Source of the DNA: Allofournierella massiliensis
GTDB lineage: Bacteria > Bacillota > Clostridia > Oscillospirales > Ruminococcaceae
Assembly: GCF_004345265.1 (NCBI RefSeq)
Contig: NZ_SLUM01000001.1
Location: 173,120 to 237,119, forward strand
Length of the DNA stretch: 64,000 nucleotides
Direction: 5' to 3'
Shown: positions 26,330 through 34,299 of the stretch, piece by piece
How the letters are laid out: each line of letters opens with the position of its first letter
Numbering within the stretch: position 1 is the first letter of the stretch
The notes under the pieces: model-generated
Databases searched by the model: none
Seen by the model: the letters and a program-made list of their open reading frames with translations, nothing else
Told to the model about the DNA's origin: nothing
Program-made: the position numbers and the translations under genes

Positions 26330-27088
26330 TCACAGCTCCTCTTTCAGCTCGGTCATGTTCACCCAGTACCGCTTGGGGCAAAGGCTCCGGCGCAAAGCCG
26401 GGTTCTCCCGGGCGGCGATGGCGATGGTCTTGTAAAACCGCTTCCACAGCTCCTGATAAGCTGCCTCCTCCCGGGAAATTTCCGGAAAGGGAGGTGCCTC
26501 GTCCAGCTGGGCGTAGCTTGCCCTGCCCTTCTGCCAGAGCAGGGCCGCGCCGTGGGTGGCGTCGTAAAGGATGAAATCCTCGCTTGGCAGCCGCTGGCAG
26601 AAGTGCAGCCGCAGCAGGGGCAGCACATAGTGCTTGGGGGTGATGGTACTGCCCAGAAAATCGCCGTAGTCCTGAAAGCGCACAAAGCCGGTGAGTAGGT
26701 GGGCTTCGCCGCACACCGCTTTTTCCAGCGCCAGCACCGGGGCCACGTCCTTGTGGCCGGCCATGAACATCACGCCCGGGCCCACCCGGTAGCCCAGCCG
26801 CAGAAACCGCAGAATCAGCAGTTCCTTCTCCTCGCTGCCGGAAAGAAAGGCGTGCGCCACGCAGCTGCGTGCCCCCTTGCCCAGCTTTTTGGGCAGGCTG
26901 GCGTTTACCCGGCGGGCCTTGGCCGGGTCGGTCTCGATGAGCTTTTCCGGGAAGAGGGTGGCCATGGGGCTGGAATGGGGCAGGATGGCAAAGGGAATCT
27001 CGTGGGCATACACGCTCTCGAACACGCAGCAGAGAAAGCCCTCAAAGCTGCCGTCGTACCGGTAGACTACATCCGCTTCTCGATCCAT
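26330..27088 (-). CDS. DUF4130 / TIGR03915-type DNA-metabolism protein
   Basis: 252 residues from ATG 27088, inside the end of the radical-SAM gene (22-base overlap). It begins with VYRYDGSFEGFLCCVFESV, diagnostic of this family; later stretches include FMAGHKDVAPVLALEKAV and LLRLHFCQRLPSEDFILYD-like segments. The family is known only as a fixed partner of a radical-SAM protein, with C-terminal fusion to uracil-DNA glycosylase-like domains in some bacteria. Here there is no glycosylase domain. The pair probably acts on DNA modification or repair, but no reaction is established. Confidence 0.85.
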   Translation of the reverse strand: MDREADVVYRYDGSFEGFLCCVFESVYAHEIPFAILPHSSPMATLFPEKLIETDPAKARRVNASLPKKLGKGARSCVAHAFLSGSEEKELLILRFLRLGYRVGPGVMFMAGHKDVAPVLALEKAVCGEAHLLTGFVRFQDYGDFLGSTITPKHYVLPLLRLHFCQRLPSEDFILYDATHGAALLWQKGRASYAQLDEAPPFPEISREEAAYQELWKRFYKTIAIAARENPALRRSLCPKRYWVNMTELKEEL

Positions 27089-28395
27089 GAAACCGCCTCC
27101 TCCTTTGCCGCCTCGATTCCCGGCCTGCCCGCGCTGAGCATGGGGGCAAACTCCGGGGCGAACAGGCTTAATTGCTGGGCCCCGGCGGCGAACACGCCGG
27201 AATCCACCAGCGCCGCCGCAATGCTCCGGCGGCCAAAGCCCGCCGCGCCGGAAAAGCCCCTGCAGCAGATGAAATACTGGGCCCGCTTGAGTACCACGCC
27301 GATGCGTCGCAGCTCCTCCAGCCCCAGCGCCCCCTGACGGCGGGCCCGCACGATGTGCCCGGCGCTTTTGGGGCCGATGCCCGGCACCCGCAGCAGCATG
27401 GCCTGCTCGGCCCGGTTCACATCCACCGGGAACTGATCCAGATGCTGGATGGCCCAGTTGCATTTGGGGTCCAGAAAGGGGTCGAAGTTGGGGCTGGCAT
27501 CGTCCAGAATTTCGTCCGCCGAAAAATGGTAAAACCGCAGCAGCCAGTCCGCCTGATAGAGCCGGTGCTCCCGCAACAGGGGCGGGGGCGTGTTCAGGGC
27601 GGGCAGGCGGCTGTCCTGCGCCACCGGGATATAGGCCGAGTAGAACACCCGCTTGAGCTGGTATTTGTGATAAAGGCCCTCGGTGAGCTTCAGGATCTGC
27701 CGGTCGGTTTCCGGGGTGGCGCCCACGATCATCTGGGTGCTCTGGCCGGCGGGGGCGAATTTGGGCGCGGAGCGGTAGACCGTCAGCTCCTGCCGGTTTT
27801 CGTCCCGCACCCGGGCGATCTGGCGCATGGGGGCCAGGATGGCGGCCTTTTTCTTGTCCGGCGCAAGGCGGCCCAGGCTGGCAGCGCTGGGCAGCTCGAT
27901 GTTCACGCTCAGCCGGTCCGCCAGAAGGCCCAGCCGGTGGATCAGCGCCGGGTCAGCCCCGGGGATGGCCTTGGCGTGGATGTAGCCCCGGAAGTGGTAT
28001 TCACTGCGCAGCAGCTCCAGCGCCTTGATCATCAGCTCGGTGGTGTGGTCGGGGCTGATGAGCACCGCGCTGGAGAGAAACAGCCCCTCGATGTAGTTGC
28101 GCCGGTAAAACTGAATGGTCAGCTCCGCCAGCTCCCGGGGGGTGAAGGCGGCCCGGGGCAGGTCGTTGGAGCGGCGGTTCACGCAGTAGGCGCAGTCGTA
28201 GGCGCACACGTTGGTGAGCAGCACTTTCAAAAGGCTCACGCAGCGGCCGTCCGCCGAGAAGGTGTGGCAGCAGCCGGGAGCCACCGCGCTGCCGATGCTG
28301 CCGGCCGCGCCGCCCCGGTCCACGCCACTGGAGGTGCAGGCCACGTCGTATTTGGCGCTGTCTGCCAGAATGGTGAGCTTTTCCATCAGGTCCAT
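27067..28395 (-). CDS. Putative DNA modification/repair radical SAM protein
   Basis: 442 residues from ATG 28395 (AAGGAGG site). The radical-SAM cluster motif is CAYDCAYC (CxxxCxxC) near residue 68, and a helix-hairpin-helix DNA-binding element (RVPGIGPKSAGHIV) lies near residue 360. This matches the TIGR03916 family whose gene is linked to the DUF4130 partner. The combination of a radical enzyme with an HhH element suggests chemistry on DNA bases. Operon of two with translational overlap; no regulator seen. Confidence 0.88.
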   Translation of the reverse strand: MDLMEKLTILADSAKYDVACTSSGVDRGGAAGSIGSAVAPGCCHTFSADGRCVSLLKVLLTNVCAYDCAYCVNRRSNDLPRAAFTPRELAELTIQFYRRNYIEGLFLSSAVLISPDHTTELMIKALELLRSEYHFRGYIHAKAIPGADPALIHRLGLLADRLSVNIELPSAASLGRLAPDKKKAAILAPMRQIARVRDENRQELTVYRSAPKFAPAGQSTQMIVGATPETDRQILKLTEGLYHKYQLKRVFYSAYIPVAQDSRLPALNTPPPLLREHRLYQADWLLRFYHFSADEILDDASPNFDPFLDPKCNWAIQHLDQFPVDVNRAEQAMLLRVPGIGPKSAGHIVRARRQGALGLEELRRIGVVLKRAQYFICCRGFSGAAGFGRRSIAAALVDSGVFAAGAQQLSLFAPEFAPMLSAGRPGIEAAKEEAVSWIEKRM

Positions 28396-28485
28396 GCCCG
28401 GACCCTCCTTTCTGTGGGGGATTTTTGAGGGATTCGGAGTGTTCACAAAAGCGAAGAAAGAAGCAAAAAAGGGCAAAAAAGGCGC

Positions 28486-28539
28486 AAAAAAGAAAGCCCC
28501 ATGCTGCGCACGGCAAAACCAACGGTTTGATGGGGCTTT
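28486..28539 (-). terminator. Terminator of the small membrane protein gene
   Basis: Stem AAAGCCCCA (28493-28501) with TGGGGCTTT (28531-28539), long loop, followed on the minus strand by CTTTTTT. Confidence 0.75.
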
Positions 28540-28558
28540 TTCAAAAATAAGGGCAGAG

Positions 28559-28750
28559 TTATTTTCGGTCGATTTTGGAGCGAATCCAGCCCGCCAGAAT
28601 CACCAGCTCAAAGGCAAGGAAGGAACCGGTGGCCACGGTGAGGGCCCCCTCTGGGGAGAGACCATTCAAAAAATCGTGGAACAGGGCCGCCCATACAAAA
28701 TACAGCAAAACAGCGCCCAGACCGGCCAGAAGAGGGAAGAGCAGCTTCAT
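28559..28750 (-). CDS. Small two-helix membrane protein
   Basis: 63 residues, two hydrophobic segments (about 3-23 and 41-56) joined by a short polar loop, and a basic C-terminus. GAGGAGG Shine-Dalgarno 9 bases before ATG supports it as real. I do not recognise a family. It stands between the histidine phosphatase and the radical-SAM operon, with its own terminator. Confidence 0.7.
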   Translation of the reverse strand: MKLLFPLLAGLGAVLLYFVWAALFHDFLNGLSPEGALTVATGSFLAFELVILAGWIRSKIDRK

Positions 28751-28777
28751 GGTGTGTTTGCCTCCTCGCGGTACGGT

Positions 28778-29401
28778 TTATTTTAAGTACTTTTCCAGAT
28801 AGTTCGCGCTGGTGGGGCCGCTGGTGGATTTCAGCACAAAGCGTTCGCCTTCCAGCACCAGCTCGGCGGCGGCGCAGTTGCCAAGGCCTACGCTCCAGTA
28901 GTCCTTCATATCAAGGCCCAGCTCGGCGGTGAACAGGGCGTGCAGCGCCGCGCCGTGGCTCACCGCCAGCACGGTCTGGCCCCGGTGGGCCTGCTTCACA
29001 TAAGCGGTAAAATCGCTCACCCGCGCCATCAACGCGGGCAGGCTCTCGCCGCCCGGGGCGGGCACAAAGCGGGCCGGGTCCGCGAAGAAGGGGGCAAAAT
29101 CGTCGCCCAGGGTGCGGGGGGCCTTGCCCTCCCAGTCACCGAAGGCGATTTCTTTAATACGCTCGTCGGTGCGCACCCTGTCGGCGGGCCAGCCGCTCAC
29201 CAGAATGGCGGTCTCCACCGCGCGGCTTAAGGGGCTGGAATACACCGCGTCAAACTGCACGCCGGAAAGCCGCTGGCGGGCTTCCTCGGCCTGCTGGCGG
29301 CCGGTGTCGTTCAACGGGATGTCCGTCTGGCCCTGCAGACGGCCCGCCAGATTCCAGTCGGTCTGGCCGTGGCGCACAAGAAAAAGCCGGGTAGGCTGCA
29401 T
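28778..29401 (-). CDS. Histidine phosphatase (phosphoglycerate-mutase-like)
   Basis: 207 residues from ATG 29401. Catalytic RHG motif in LVRHGQTDWN (His near residue 10), GRLQGQTDIPLND, SSPLSRAVETA and second catalytic His in VSHGAALHAL. This is the cofactor-independent acid-phosphatase branch (CobC/PhoE/GpmB-like). Substrate cannot be decided; alpha-ribazole phosphatase or a broad sugar-phosphate phosphatase are both possible. No cobalamin gene is adjacent. Confidence 0.86.
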   Translation of the reverse strand: MQPTRLFLVRHGQTDWNLAGRLQGQTDIPLNDTGRQQAEEARQRLSGVQFDAVYSSPLSRAVETAILVSGWPADRVRTDERIKEIAFGDWEGKAPRTLGDDFAPFFADPARFVPAPGGESLPALMARVSDFTAYVKQAHRGQTVLAVSHGAALHALFTAELGLDMKDYWSVGLGNCAAAELVLEGERFVLKSTSGPTSANYLEKYLK

Positions 29402-29469
29402 GAAAACTTCCACTTCCTTCTCTATATAGTATAAGGGGGATGGGGGAAAAGGGGCGGCAAAGGGCAAAT

Positions 29470-30084
29470 TTACCACTTGGCCCGGGTCTCCACCACCTTG
29501 CCCGCGATGAACAACTGGTTCAGCTCCTCGCCGCGGATCACCTTTTCCTCATAGGCCGGGTTGAAGGGCTGCAGAATCACCGCGTTGCCCCGCTGAATGT
29601 ATTTTTTCAGTGTGCCTTCTCCCTCGCCGAACACCATCACGCCCAGATCGCCGTTTTCCAGCGTGGGCTGGCGGTGCACCAGCGCCAGGTCACCGTCCTG
29701 AATGCGGGGCTCCATGCTGTCGCCCTTGACCACCAGATAAAAATAGCTCTCCGGGTCCTTTACGCAGGCGTATTCCACCCCATAGTCCTCCTCGAAGGCC
29801 AGCGAGCCATAGCCCGCCCGCACGGTGCCGATCACCGGGATGGGGCTTTCGCCATAAGGCAGGGAAGGGGCCGCGGGTTCGGCGGGCTGCTCGCTGATGC
29901 CCAGCAGATAATCCGCAGAGGTCTCCAGCAGCTCGGCCAGCCGGGCCAGGGTGGCGGGGTCCGGCGAGGAACGGCCGGTCTCCCATTTGCCCACCGCCTG
30001 CTGGGTCACGCCCAGATGTTCGGAAAGGCTTTTCTGGCTCAGGCCCATCTCCTTGCGCAGCTGCTTCAAGCGTTGTGGGAACAT
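29470..30084 (-). CDS. LexA-like repressor (XRE helix-turn-helix plus S24 peptidase)
   Basis: 204 residues from ATG 30084 (AAAGGAG site). An XRE-type HTH (LGVTQQAVGKWETGRSS) is joined to an S24 autoprotease domain: probable cleavage site Ala-Gly in GTVRAGYGS, catalytic Ser in VKGDSMEP, catalytic Lys in TLKKYI. Such repressors are self-cleaved with RecA after DNA damage. It is divergent from a small membrane protein whose promoter contains an inverted repeat between its -35 and -10, a probable operator. The HTH is phage-repressor-like rather than true LexA, so it may be a domesticated phage CI. Confidence 0.87.
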   Translation of the reverse strand: MFPQRLKQLRKEMGLSQKSLSEHLGVTQQAVGKWETGRSSPDPATLARLAELLETSADYLLGISEQPAEPAAPSLPYGESPIPVIGTVRAGYGSLAFEEDYGVEYACVKDPESYFYLVVKGDSMEPRIQDGDLALVHRQPTLENGDLGVMVFGEGEGTLKKYIQRGNAVILQPFNPAYEEKVIRGEELNQLFIAGKVVETRAKW

Positions 30085-30172
30085 GTGTGAACACTCCTTT
30101 CTTGCTGGTTCCATTATACAACCAAAAATTGTTCTTGTAAATAAAATACGCAAAAAAGTTGTGAAAATGCCA

Positions 30173-30201
30173 TTGACAACAACTGGCGGTTGTTGTAGAA
30201 T
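30173..30201 (+). promoter_or_regulatory. Promoter with embedded operator for the small membrane protein
   Basis: TTGACA (30173-30178), 17 bases, TAGAAT (30196-30201). An inverted repeat ACAACAAC/GTTGTTGT spans the spacer, so bound repressor would block RNA polymerase. ACAACAACC recurs at 30208-30216 downstream, and TTGTTCTTGT lies near 30129. Confidence 0.8.
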
Positions 30202-30263
30202 GAAGGCACAACAACCGAACAGGCCGCAAAACGCGGGCCGGTGGTGCAAAGGAGCGGTTTGAG

Positions 30264-30518
30264 ATGAAACGAATGATCTGTGATTCCATGCTGGTGCTGG
30301 GCGCTCTGGCCTTCGTAGTGACCCTGGGCGCGGCGGTGGAGGGCACCATGCCCCTTGCGGCCGCGCTGGGCCTGCTGGCGGCGCTGGCCGGGGCGATGCG
30401 GCTTATTGCCCGGCTGGAGCAGCCCCATGCAGTCTGCCGGGTGCGCCGGGGCCGGGGCCGTTACCGCCGCCCTGCCGCCCGCCGCCCGCAAAAAGCAGAG
30501 GCGCTGCGGGCTGCCTGA
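30264..30518 (+). CDS. Small basic membrane protein under LexA-like control
   Basis: 84 residues; AAAGGAG site before the ATG. Two hydrophobic helices (about 8-26 and 29-48) are followed by a very basic tail rich in arginine (RRGRGRYRRPAARRPQ). The promoter carries the probable operator of the divergent self-cleaving repressor, so it would be made after DNA damage. By analogy to LexA-controlled small membrane proteins such as YneA or SidA it could inhibit division, but it shows no sequence match to them that I can see. Confidence 0.65.
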   Translation: MKRMICDSMLVLGALAFVVTLGAAVEGTMPLAAALGLLAALAGAMRLIARLEQPHAVCRVRRGRGRYRRPAARRPQKAEALRAA

Positions 30519-30520
30519 GA

Positions 30521-30575
30521 AAAAGCGCCCGGTATGCTCCGCGCCCCCCTTGCGGGGCATGCCGGGTGCTTTTTT
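30521..30575 (+). terminator. Terminator after the small membrane protein
   Basis: Imperfect long hairpin (AAAAGCGCCCGGTATGC with GCATGCCGGGTGCTTTT) ending in a T run. Confidence 0.82.
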
Positions 30576-30606
30576 AAAAAACGTTCGATTTTTTTAAAAA
30601 AGATGG

Positions 30607-30635
30607 TTGACAAACCCCGGTTGCTGTGATAACAT
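30607..30635 (+). promoter_or_regulatory. Promoter of the tRNA-Ser genes
   Basis: TTGACA (30607-30612), 17 bases, TAACAT (30630-30635), about 40 bases before the first tRNA. Confidence 0.75.
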
Positions 30636-30675
30636 AGATAACGCACTAGCGATGGCGTGTGTGATGGCCACTCTT

Positions 30676-30762
30676 GGAGAGGTGTCCGAGTGGTTTAAGG
30701 AGCCGGTCTTGAAAACCGGTGACCCGCAAGGGCCGTGGGTTCGAATCCCACCCTCTCCGCCA
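30676..30762 (+). tRNA. tRNA-Ser (UGA anticodon)
   Basis: Class II tRNA of 87 bases with long variable arm. Acceptor GGAGAGG pairs with CCTCTCC; D-arm region AGTGGTTTAAGG; anticodon TGA in the loop after CGGTCT; T-arm GGGTTCGAATCCC; discriminator G and encoded CCA. Confidence 0.95.
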
Positions 30763-30798
30763 TTTTATAATTTCATATTTTGTTATGGACTTTGCTCT

Positions 30799-30889
30799 GG
30801 AGAAGTACTCAAGAGGTCGAAGAGGCGCCCCTGCTAAGGGCGTAGGTCGGGAAACCGGCGCGAGGGTTCAAATCCCTCCTTCTCCGCCA
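30799..30889 (+). tRNA. tRNA-Ser (GCU anticodon)
   Basis: Class II tRNA of 91 bases. Acceptor GGAGAAG pairs with CTTCTCC; anticodon GCT in CCTGCTAAGG; long variable arm; T-arm GGGTTCAAATCCC; discriminator G and encoded CCA. Follows tRNA-Ser(UGA) by 36 bases, probably cotranscribed. Confidence 0.95.
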
Positions 30890-31235
30890 GAACAGCCGCT
30901 CGGATTTTTTCGAGCGGCTGTTGTTTTTTGCAAAAGAATCAATCAAGCGTTGGGATTTGAACCCGAAGCGCCGGGAACCGGCGGGGGTGCGGGGTTCGAC
31001 CGCCGCCAGTGGCGGAAACAGGGAGAAGCCCGCACCGCAGCGGTCGGAACGCGGCAAGGCGGCAAAGCCGCCGCAGGTCGGGTTCCGGGCACCGCAAGGG
31101 GGCCTGCGAAGCAGGTTCAAATCCCTCCTTCTCCGCCAGAACAGCCGCTCGGATTTTTCGAGCGGCTGTTGTTTTTTGCAAAAGAATCGATCAAGCGGGG
31201 GATTTGAACCCGAAGCGCCGGGAACCGGCGGGGGT
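30865..31235 (+). repeat. Direct duplication of tRNA-Ser 3' end plus terminator
   Basis: Bases 30865-30988 (T-arm, acceptor 3' strand, CCA, terminator and 60 bases beyond) recur at 31114-31235 with only a few changes, 249 bases apart. The second copy lacks the 5' part of a tRNA, so it is a pseudo-tRNA end followed by a second intact terminator hairpin (31140-31170). The 125 bases between are GC-rich with no gene. It resembles an att-type duplication or the scar of a tRNA tandem deletion. Confidence 0.8.
30891..30929 (+). terminator. Terminator of the tRNA-Ser operon
   Basis: Perfect 12-bp stem (30891-30902 with 30911-30922), 8-base loop, then GTTTTTT. Confidence 0.93.
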
Positions 31236-31241
31236 TTTGAA

Positions 31242-31276
31242 AGTGAAGAGTGAAGAGTGAACAGTGAAGAGGGAAG
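31242..31276 (+). repeat. Heptamer tandem repeat AGTGAAG
   Basis: Four to five head-to-tail copies of AGTGAAG (one AGTGAAC, last AGGGAAG) immediately after the tRNA duplication. Possible slipped-strand variable site. Confidence 0.7.
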
Positions 31277-31570
31277 GTGTGCCGCAAAGCGGCACGGATT
31301 TTGAAAAAACGGGGTGCGGAAGTCGACCTCTTTTCCACACACCGGCCGTTTTTCTGTGGAAAATCCGCCGCCCGCGAGGCCGTTTCTTTCTGTTTTTTCG
31401 GGCATATTCCGGGGATTATTCCGCCGCCGAATCAGCTGCTTTGCGGCAAAACGCGGCCCTGCGCCTGCAAAATAACCAGTAGATTTGCGCCATTTGTGCC
31501 AAAATAACAGCAGTTCGTGAAAAATAAGGCCATTTTGCGCAATTTAGTGTACTTTACTGCAAAGAGTAGT
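31277..31570. other. Gene-free region before the pyrophosphatase promoter
   Basis: Contains a small hairpin GTGCCG-CAAAG-CGGCAC (31278-31294) and an AT-rich second half. No start with Shine-Dalgarno, RNA gene or repeat family was recognised. Confidence 0.5.
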
Positions 31571-31571
31571 G

Positions 31572-31577
31572 TATAAT
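31572..31577 (+). promoter_or_regulatory. -10 box of the pyrophosphatase promoter
   Basis: A perfect TATAAT in an AT-rich context, about 120 bases before the gene. The matching -35 (GTACTT or TACTTT at 16-17 bases) is poor. The leader that follows contains a GC-rich hairpin near 31625-31650. Confidence 0.5.
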
Positions 31578-31698
31578 GAACACCAGGATTCTTTCAACCT
31601 TATTATTATAGATAAACAATCGCAGGGCGCCGCACGCCGGTGCGGCCGTGTGGTGGGCGCGGGCGCTCTGCAGGGGAAAGCGAGAGGTATTATTAACA

Positions 31699-33363
31699 AT
31701 GGATCAGACCAACACCAAGCGTAAAATTATGGTGATCGGCCACCGCAACCCGGATACGGATTCCATCTGCTCGGCCATTGCCTATTCCAACCTGAAGAAC
31801 AAGACCGTGGGCCCCTGGCACGAAGCCTGCCGCGCAGGCGAAATCAACCAGGAGACCGCCTTCGTGCTCAAGCGCTTTGGCGCAAAGACCCCCCGCCGCT
31901 GCCTGAACGTGAGCGCGCAGGTGCAGGACATCGACATCCGCCCCGTGCCCGGCATTCTGGGCAACACCACCATGCGCCGCGCATGGGAAACCATGCGCGA
32001 CACCCAGGCCAACAGCCAGCCCGTGGTGGACGAAAAGGGCATGCTGCAGGGCCTGATCACCCTGGGCGATCTTGCTGTTGCCAACATGGACAGCCTGGAT
32101 ACCCACGCTCTGAGCAACGCCCGCACCCCCATCAAGAACGTGGTGGAGGTTCTGGGCGGCACCGTGCTGGCCGGCGATGACTCCGGCTACTTCGAGAGCG
32201 GCAAGATCGTAATCGGCGCCTCCAGCCCGGACGTGCTGGAGAACACCATGGAAGCCGGCGACATCGTGCTGGTGGCCAACCGCTACGAGACCCAGCTGTG
32301 CGCCATCGAGATGGGCGCCGCCTGTGTGGTGGTGTGCATGGAGTCCGCCGTGGCCAAGACCATCATCAAGCTGGCCAACGAGCGCGGCTGCCTGCTCATC
32401 AGCAGCCCCTACGACACCTACGCCGTTTCCTGCCTGATCAAGCAGAGCGTGCCCGTGAGCACCCACATGACCCCCCGCGACAAGCTGCGCACCTTCCTGC
32501 CCAGCACCCCCGTGGACGAGGTCAAGAAGGTGATGAGTAAGGTGCGCGACACCTACTTCCCGGTGCATACCCCCGCGGGCAAGTACCTGGGCCTGATCAG
32601 CCGCCGGAACCTGTTGAATCTGCAGCGCAAGCAGCTGATTCTGGTGGATCACAACGAAAAGACCCAGTGCGTGGACGGCTGGGAAGAGGCCGACATTCTG
32701 GAGGTGGTGGACCACCACCGCCTGGGCAGCCTGGAAACCAGCCAGCCCGTATTCTTCCGCAACCAGCCGGTGGGCTGCACCTGCACCATTGTCTACCAGA
32801 TGTATCAGGAGCAGGGCGTGGAGATCGAGCCCCACATTGCCGGCCTGATGCTCAGCGCCATCCTGTCCGACACGCTGTGCTTCCGTTCTCCCACCTGCAC
32901 CCCCGTGGATGAGGCTGCCGCCCGTGCGCTGGCCAAGATCGCCGGGGTCGAGCCCGAAGAGCTGGCCAACGAGATCTTCGAGGCCGGCGAGAATCTGGAG
33001 GGCCGCGCCGCCGAGGATGTGTTCTTCCAGGACTTCAAGATCTTCACCCATGGCGACATCCGCTTCGGCGTGGGTCAGGGCAGCTACATGAGCGAAAAGA
33101 ACCGCCAGCGTGCGGCCGAGCTGCTGCGCCCCTACCTGCCCGAGGCCCTCAAGCGCGAGGGTGTGCAGATGATCTTCTTCATGCTCACCAGCGTGAAGGA
33201 TCAGTCCAGCAAGGTGCTGTTCTGCGGCGAGGGCGCCGATCAGCTGATCGGCACCGCCTTCCGCTGCGAGCGCGAAGCGGACGGCAGCGTGGTGCTGCCC
33301 GGCGTGGTCAGCCGTAAGAAGCAGATGATCCCCGCCATGCTGGAAACTCTGGCCCAGATGTAA
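31699..33363 (+). CDS. CBS-domain family II inorganic pyrophosphatase (Mn-dependent)
   Basis: 554 residues from ATG 31699 (GAGAGGT site). DHH phosphoesterase motifs IGHRNPDTDSICSAIAY at the N-terminus and VDHHRLGS near residue 340 bind the Mn/Co cluster, and the C-terminal DHHA2 domain ends with VVSRKKQMIP. Between the first two motifs lie a CBS domain, a DRTGG-like domain and a second CBS domain (about residues 70-310), as in clostridial CBS-PPases that are inhibited by AMP/ADP and activated by ATP or Ap4A. It hydrolyses pyrophosphate in the cytoplasm and couples this to adenylate charge. Single-gene unit. Confidence 0.9.
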   Translation: MDQTNTKRKIMVIGHRNPDTDSICSAIAYSNLKNKTVGPWHEACRAGEINQETAFVLKRFGAKTPRRCLNVSAQVQDIDIRPVPGILGNTTMRRAWETMRDTQANSQPVVDEKGMLQGLITLGDLAVANMDSLDTHALSNARTPIKNVVEVLGGTVLAGDDSGYFESGKIVIGASSPDVLENTMEAGDIVLVANRYETQLCAIEMGAACVVVCMESAVAKTIIKLANERGCLLISSPYDTYAVSCLIKQSVPVSTHMTPRDKLRTFLPSTPVDEVKKVMSKVRDTYFPVHTPAGKYLGLISRRNLLNLQRKQLILVDHNEKTQCVDGWEEADILEVVDHHRLGSLETSQPVFFRNQPVGCTCTIVYQMYQEQGVEIEPHIAGLMLSAILSDTLCFRSPTCTPVDEAAARALAKIAGVEPEELANEIFEAGENLEGRAAEDVFFQDFKIFTHGDIRFGVGQGSYMSEKNRQRAAELLRPYLPEALKREGVQMIFFMLTSVKDQSSKVLFCGEGADQLIGTAFRCEREADGSVVLPGVVSRKKQMIPAMLETLAQM

Positions 33364-33409
33364 CCGCAGCGGGCAGCTGACCTGCTGACTGCCGAAAATT
33401 CCAATCATT

Positions 33410-33438
33410 GCCGCCGGTTTGCAGCCGGCGGCTTTTTT
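33410..33438 (+). terminator. Terminator of the pyrophosphatase gene
   Basis: Stem GCCGCCGG (33410-33417) with CCGGCGGC (33425-33432) and six Ts. Confidence 0.9.
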
Positions 33439-33439
33439 G

Positions 33440-33558
33440 ATGCAATACCGCGGAATTCCCGGTGGCGGCGCACGCCGGGAAATTTTGGAAAAAGAGCACG
33501 GAAAATTCCGGCATGCTGCACCCCCGGAGCTTCGGGGCGTGAATGGTGCGGTGCTGCA
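33440..33558. repeat. Dispersed inverted-repeat element (copy B)
   Basis: About 119 bases with imperfect inverted ends (TGCAATACCGCGGAATTC; right end on the other strand TGCAGCACCGCACCATTC). Inner segments CGCCGGGAAATTTTGG, CACGGAAAATTCCGGC and GGGGCGTGAATGGTGCGG match copy A. Lies between a terminator and a promoter, so it disrupts no gene. Confidence 0.68.
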
Positions 33559-33587
33559 TTGACAAAAATACACAAAAAGTTTTAAAT
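33559..33587 (+). promoter_or_regulatory. Promoter of the ICMT-like/GH3/HD-GYP operon
   Basis: TTGACA (33559-33564), 17 bases, TTAAAT (33582-33587), directly at the right edge of repeat copy B, so the element's end contributes the first bases upstream of the -35. Confidence 0.7.
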
Positions 33588-33717
33588 TATTGCGTAAAAA
33601 CAGCAAAAGAAAATTGTAAACGGCCAAAGATTTTGTTATCATTAAAATAACGCGAATTTGCGGCGAAATATGGGAAAAAGAAAAACTGGGGGTCCCTCGC
33701 CGCAGCATGAGGAAGGA

Positions 33718-34299
33718 ATGGGAGAGAGGATGGAGTTCGTGCTGGGAACGGCGGCCTTTGCCGCCTTTTTTGCCTACGACATCGACAGCGTACGTCCGGT
33801 CCGGCCCTGGTTCCACCGGCTGTTTGCGGCGGGCTGTGCGCTGCTGGCAGCGGCCACCGTCTGGCTGGTATGGAGCCATCGGGCGCTGATGACGCTGAAT
33901 GCCGCAAGTCTTTTACTGGCAGGGGGTGCGCTGGCCTTTGCGGCTCTGATGGTGTACACCCTGTTTTTTGCGCTGCCCTTCAGCGCAACCTATCTGGAAG
34001 AGAACGCGCCCCGCATGGCCTATACCGGCGGAATGTACGCGCTGTGCCGTCACCCCGGCGTACTCTGGTTCGCCGGGGCATATCTGTGCCTGGGAATCCT
34101 GCTGGGAACGCACCGGGCGGTGGCGTTCTGCCTGCTGGTGATCGGGCTGAACATCGCCTACATTCTGTTTCAGGATGCCTGGACCTTTCCCAAAACCTTT
34201 GTGAACTATGAGGAATATCGCCGCACCACGCCCTTTCTGCTGCCCACGCCGGGCAGCGCCGCGCGCTGCGTGCACACCTGGAAGGGGGGCGAGGGCTGA
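33718..34299 (+). CDS. Isoprenylcysteine methyltransferase-like membrane protein
   Basis: 193 residues from ATG 33718 (AAGGA just upstream; ATG 33730 is an alternative). Five to six hydrophobic helices and, near the C-terminus, the RHPGVLWFAGAY segment and NYEEYRRTTPFLLP, the pattern of ICMT/PEMT-type membrane methyltransferases (R-H-P and EEY-R). Such enzymes methylate a carboxyl or lipid head group using S-adenosylmethionine. Its stop overlaps the start of the GH3 gene. The real substrate in bacteria is unknown. Confidence 0.7.
   Translation: MGERMEFVLGTAAFAAFFAYDIDSVRPVRPWFHRLFAAGCALLAAATVWLVWSHRALMTLNAASLLLAGGALAFAALMVYTLFFALPFSATYLEENAPRMAYTGGMYALCRHPGVLWFAGAYLCLGILLGTHRAVAFCLLVIGLNIAYILFQDAWTFPKTFVNYEEYRRTTPFLLPTPGSAARCVHTWKGGEG

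Noticed and set aside
31114..31138. A third tRNA gene after the tRNA-Ser pair
   Set aside because: Only the T-arm, acceptor 3' strand and CCA are present; no anticodon arm or 5' acceptor strand can be found upstream.
31242..31276. CRISPR array
   Set aside because: Units are 7 bp with no spacers. The 44716 and 62748 repeats also lack unique spacers, and no cas genes are present in the window.
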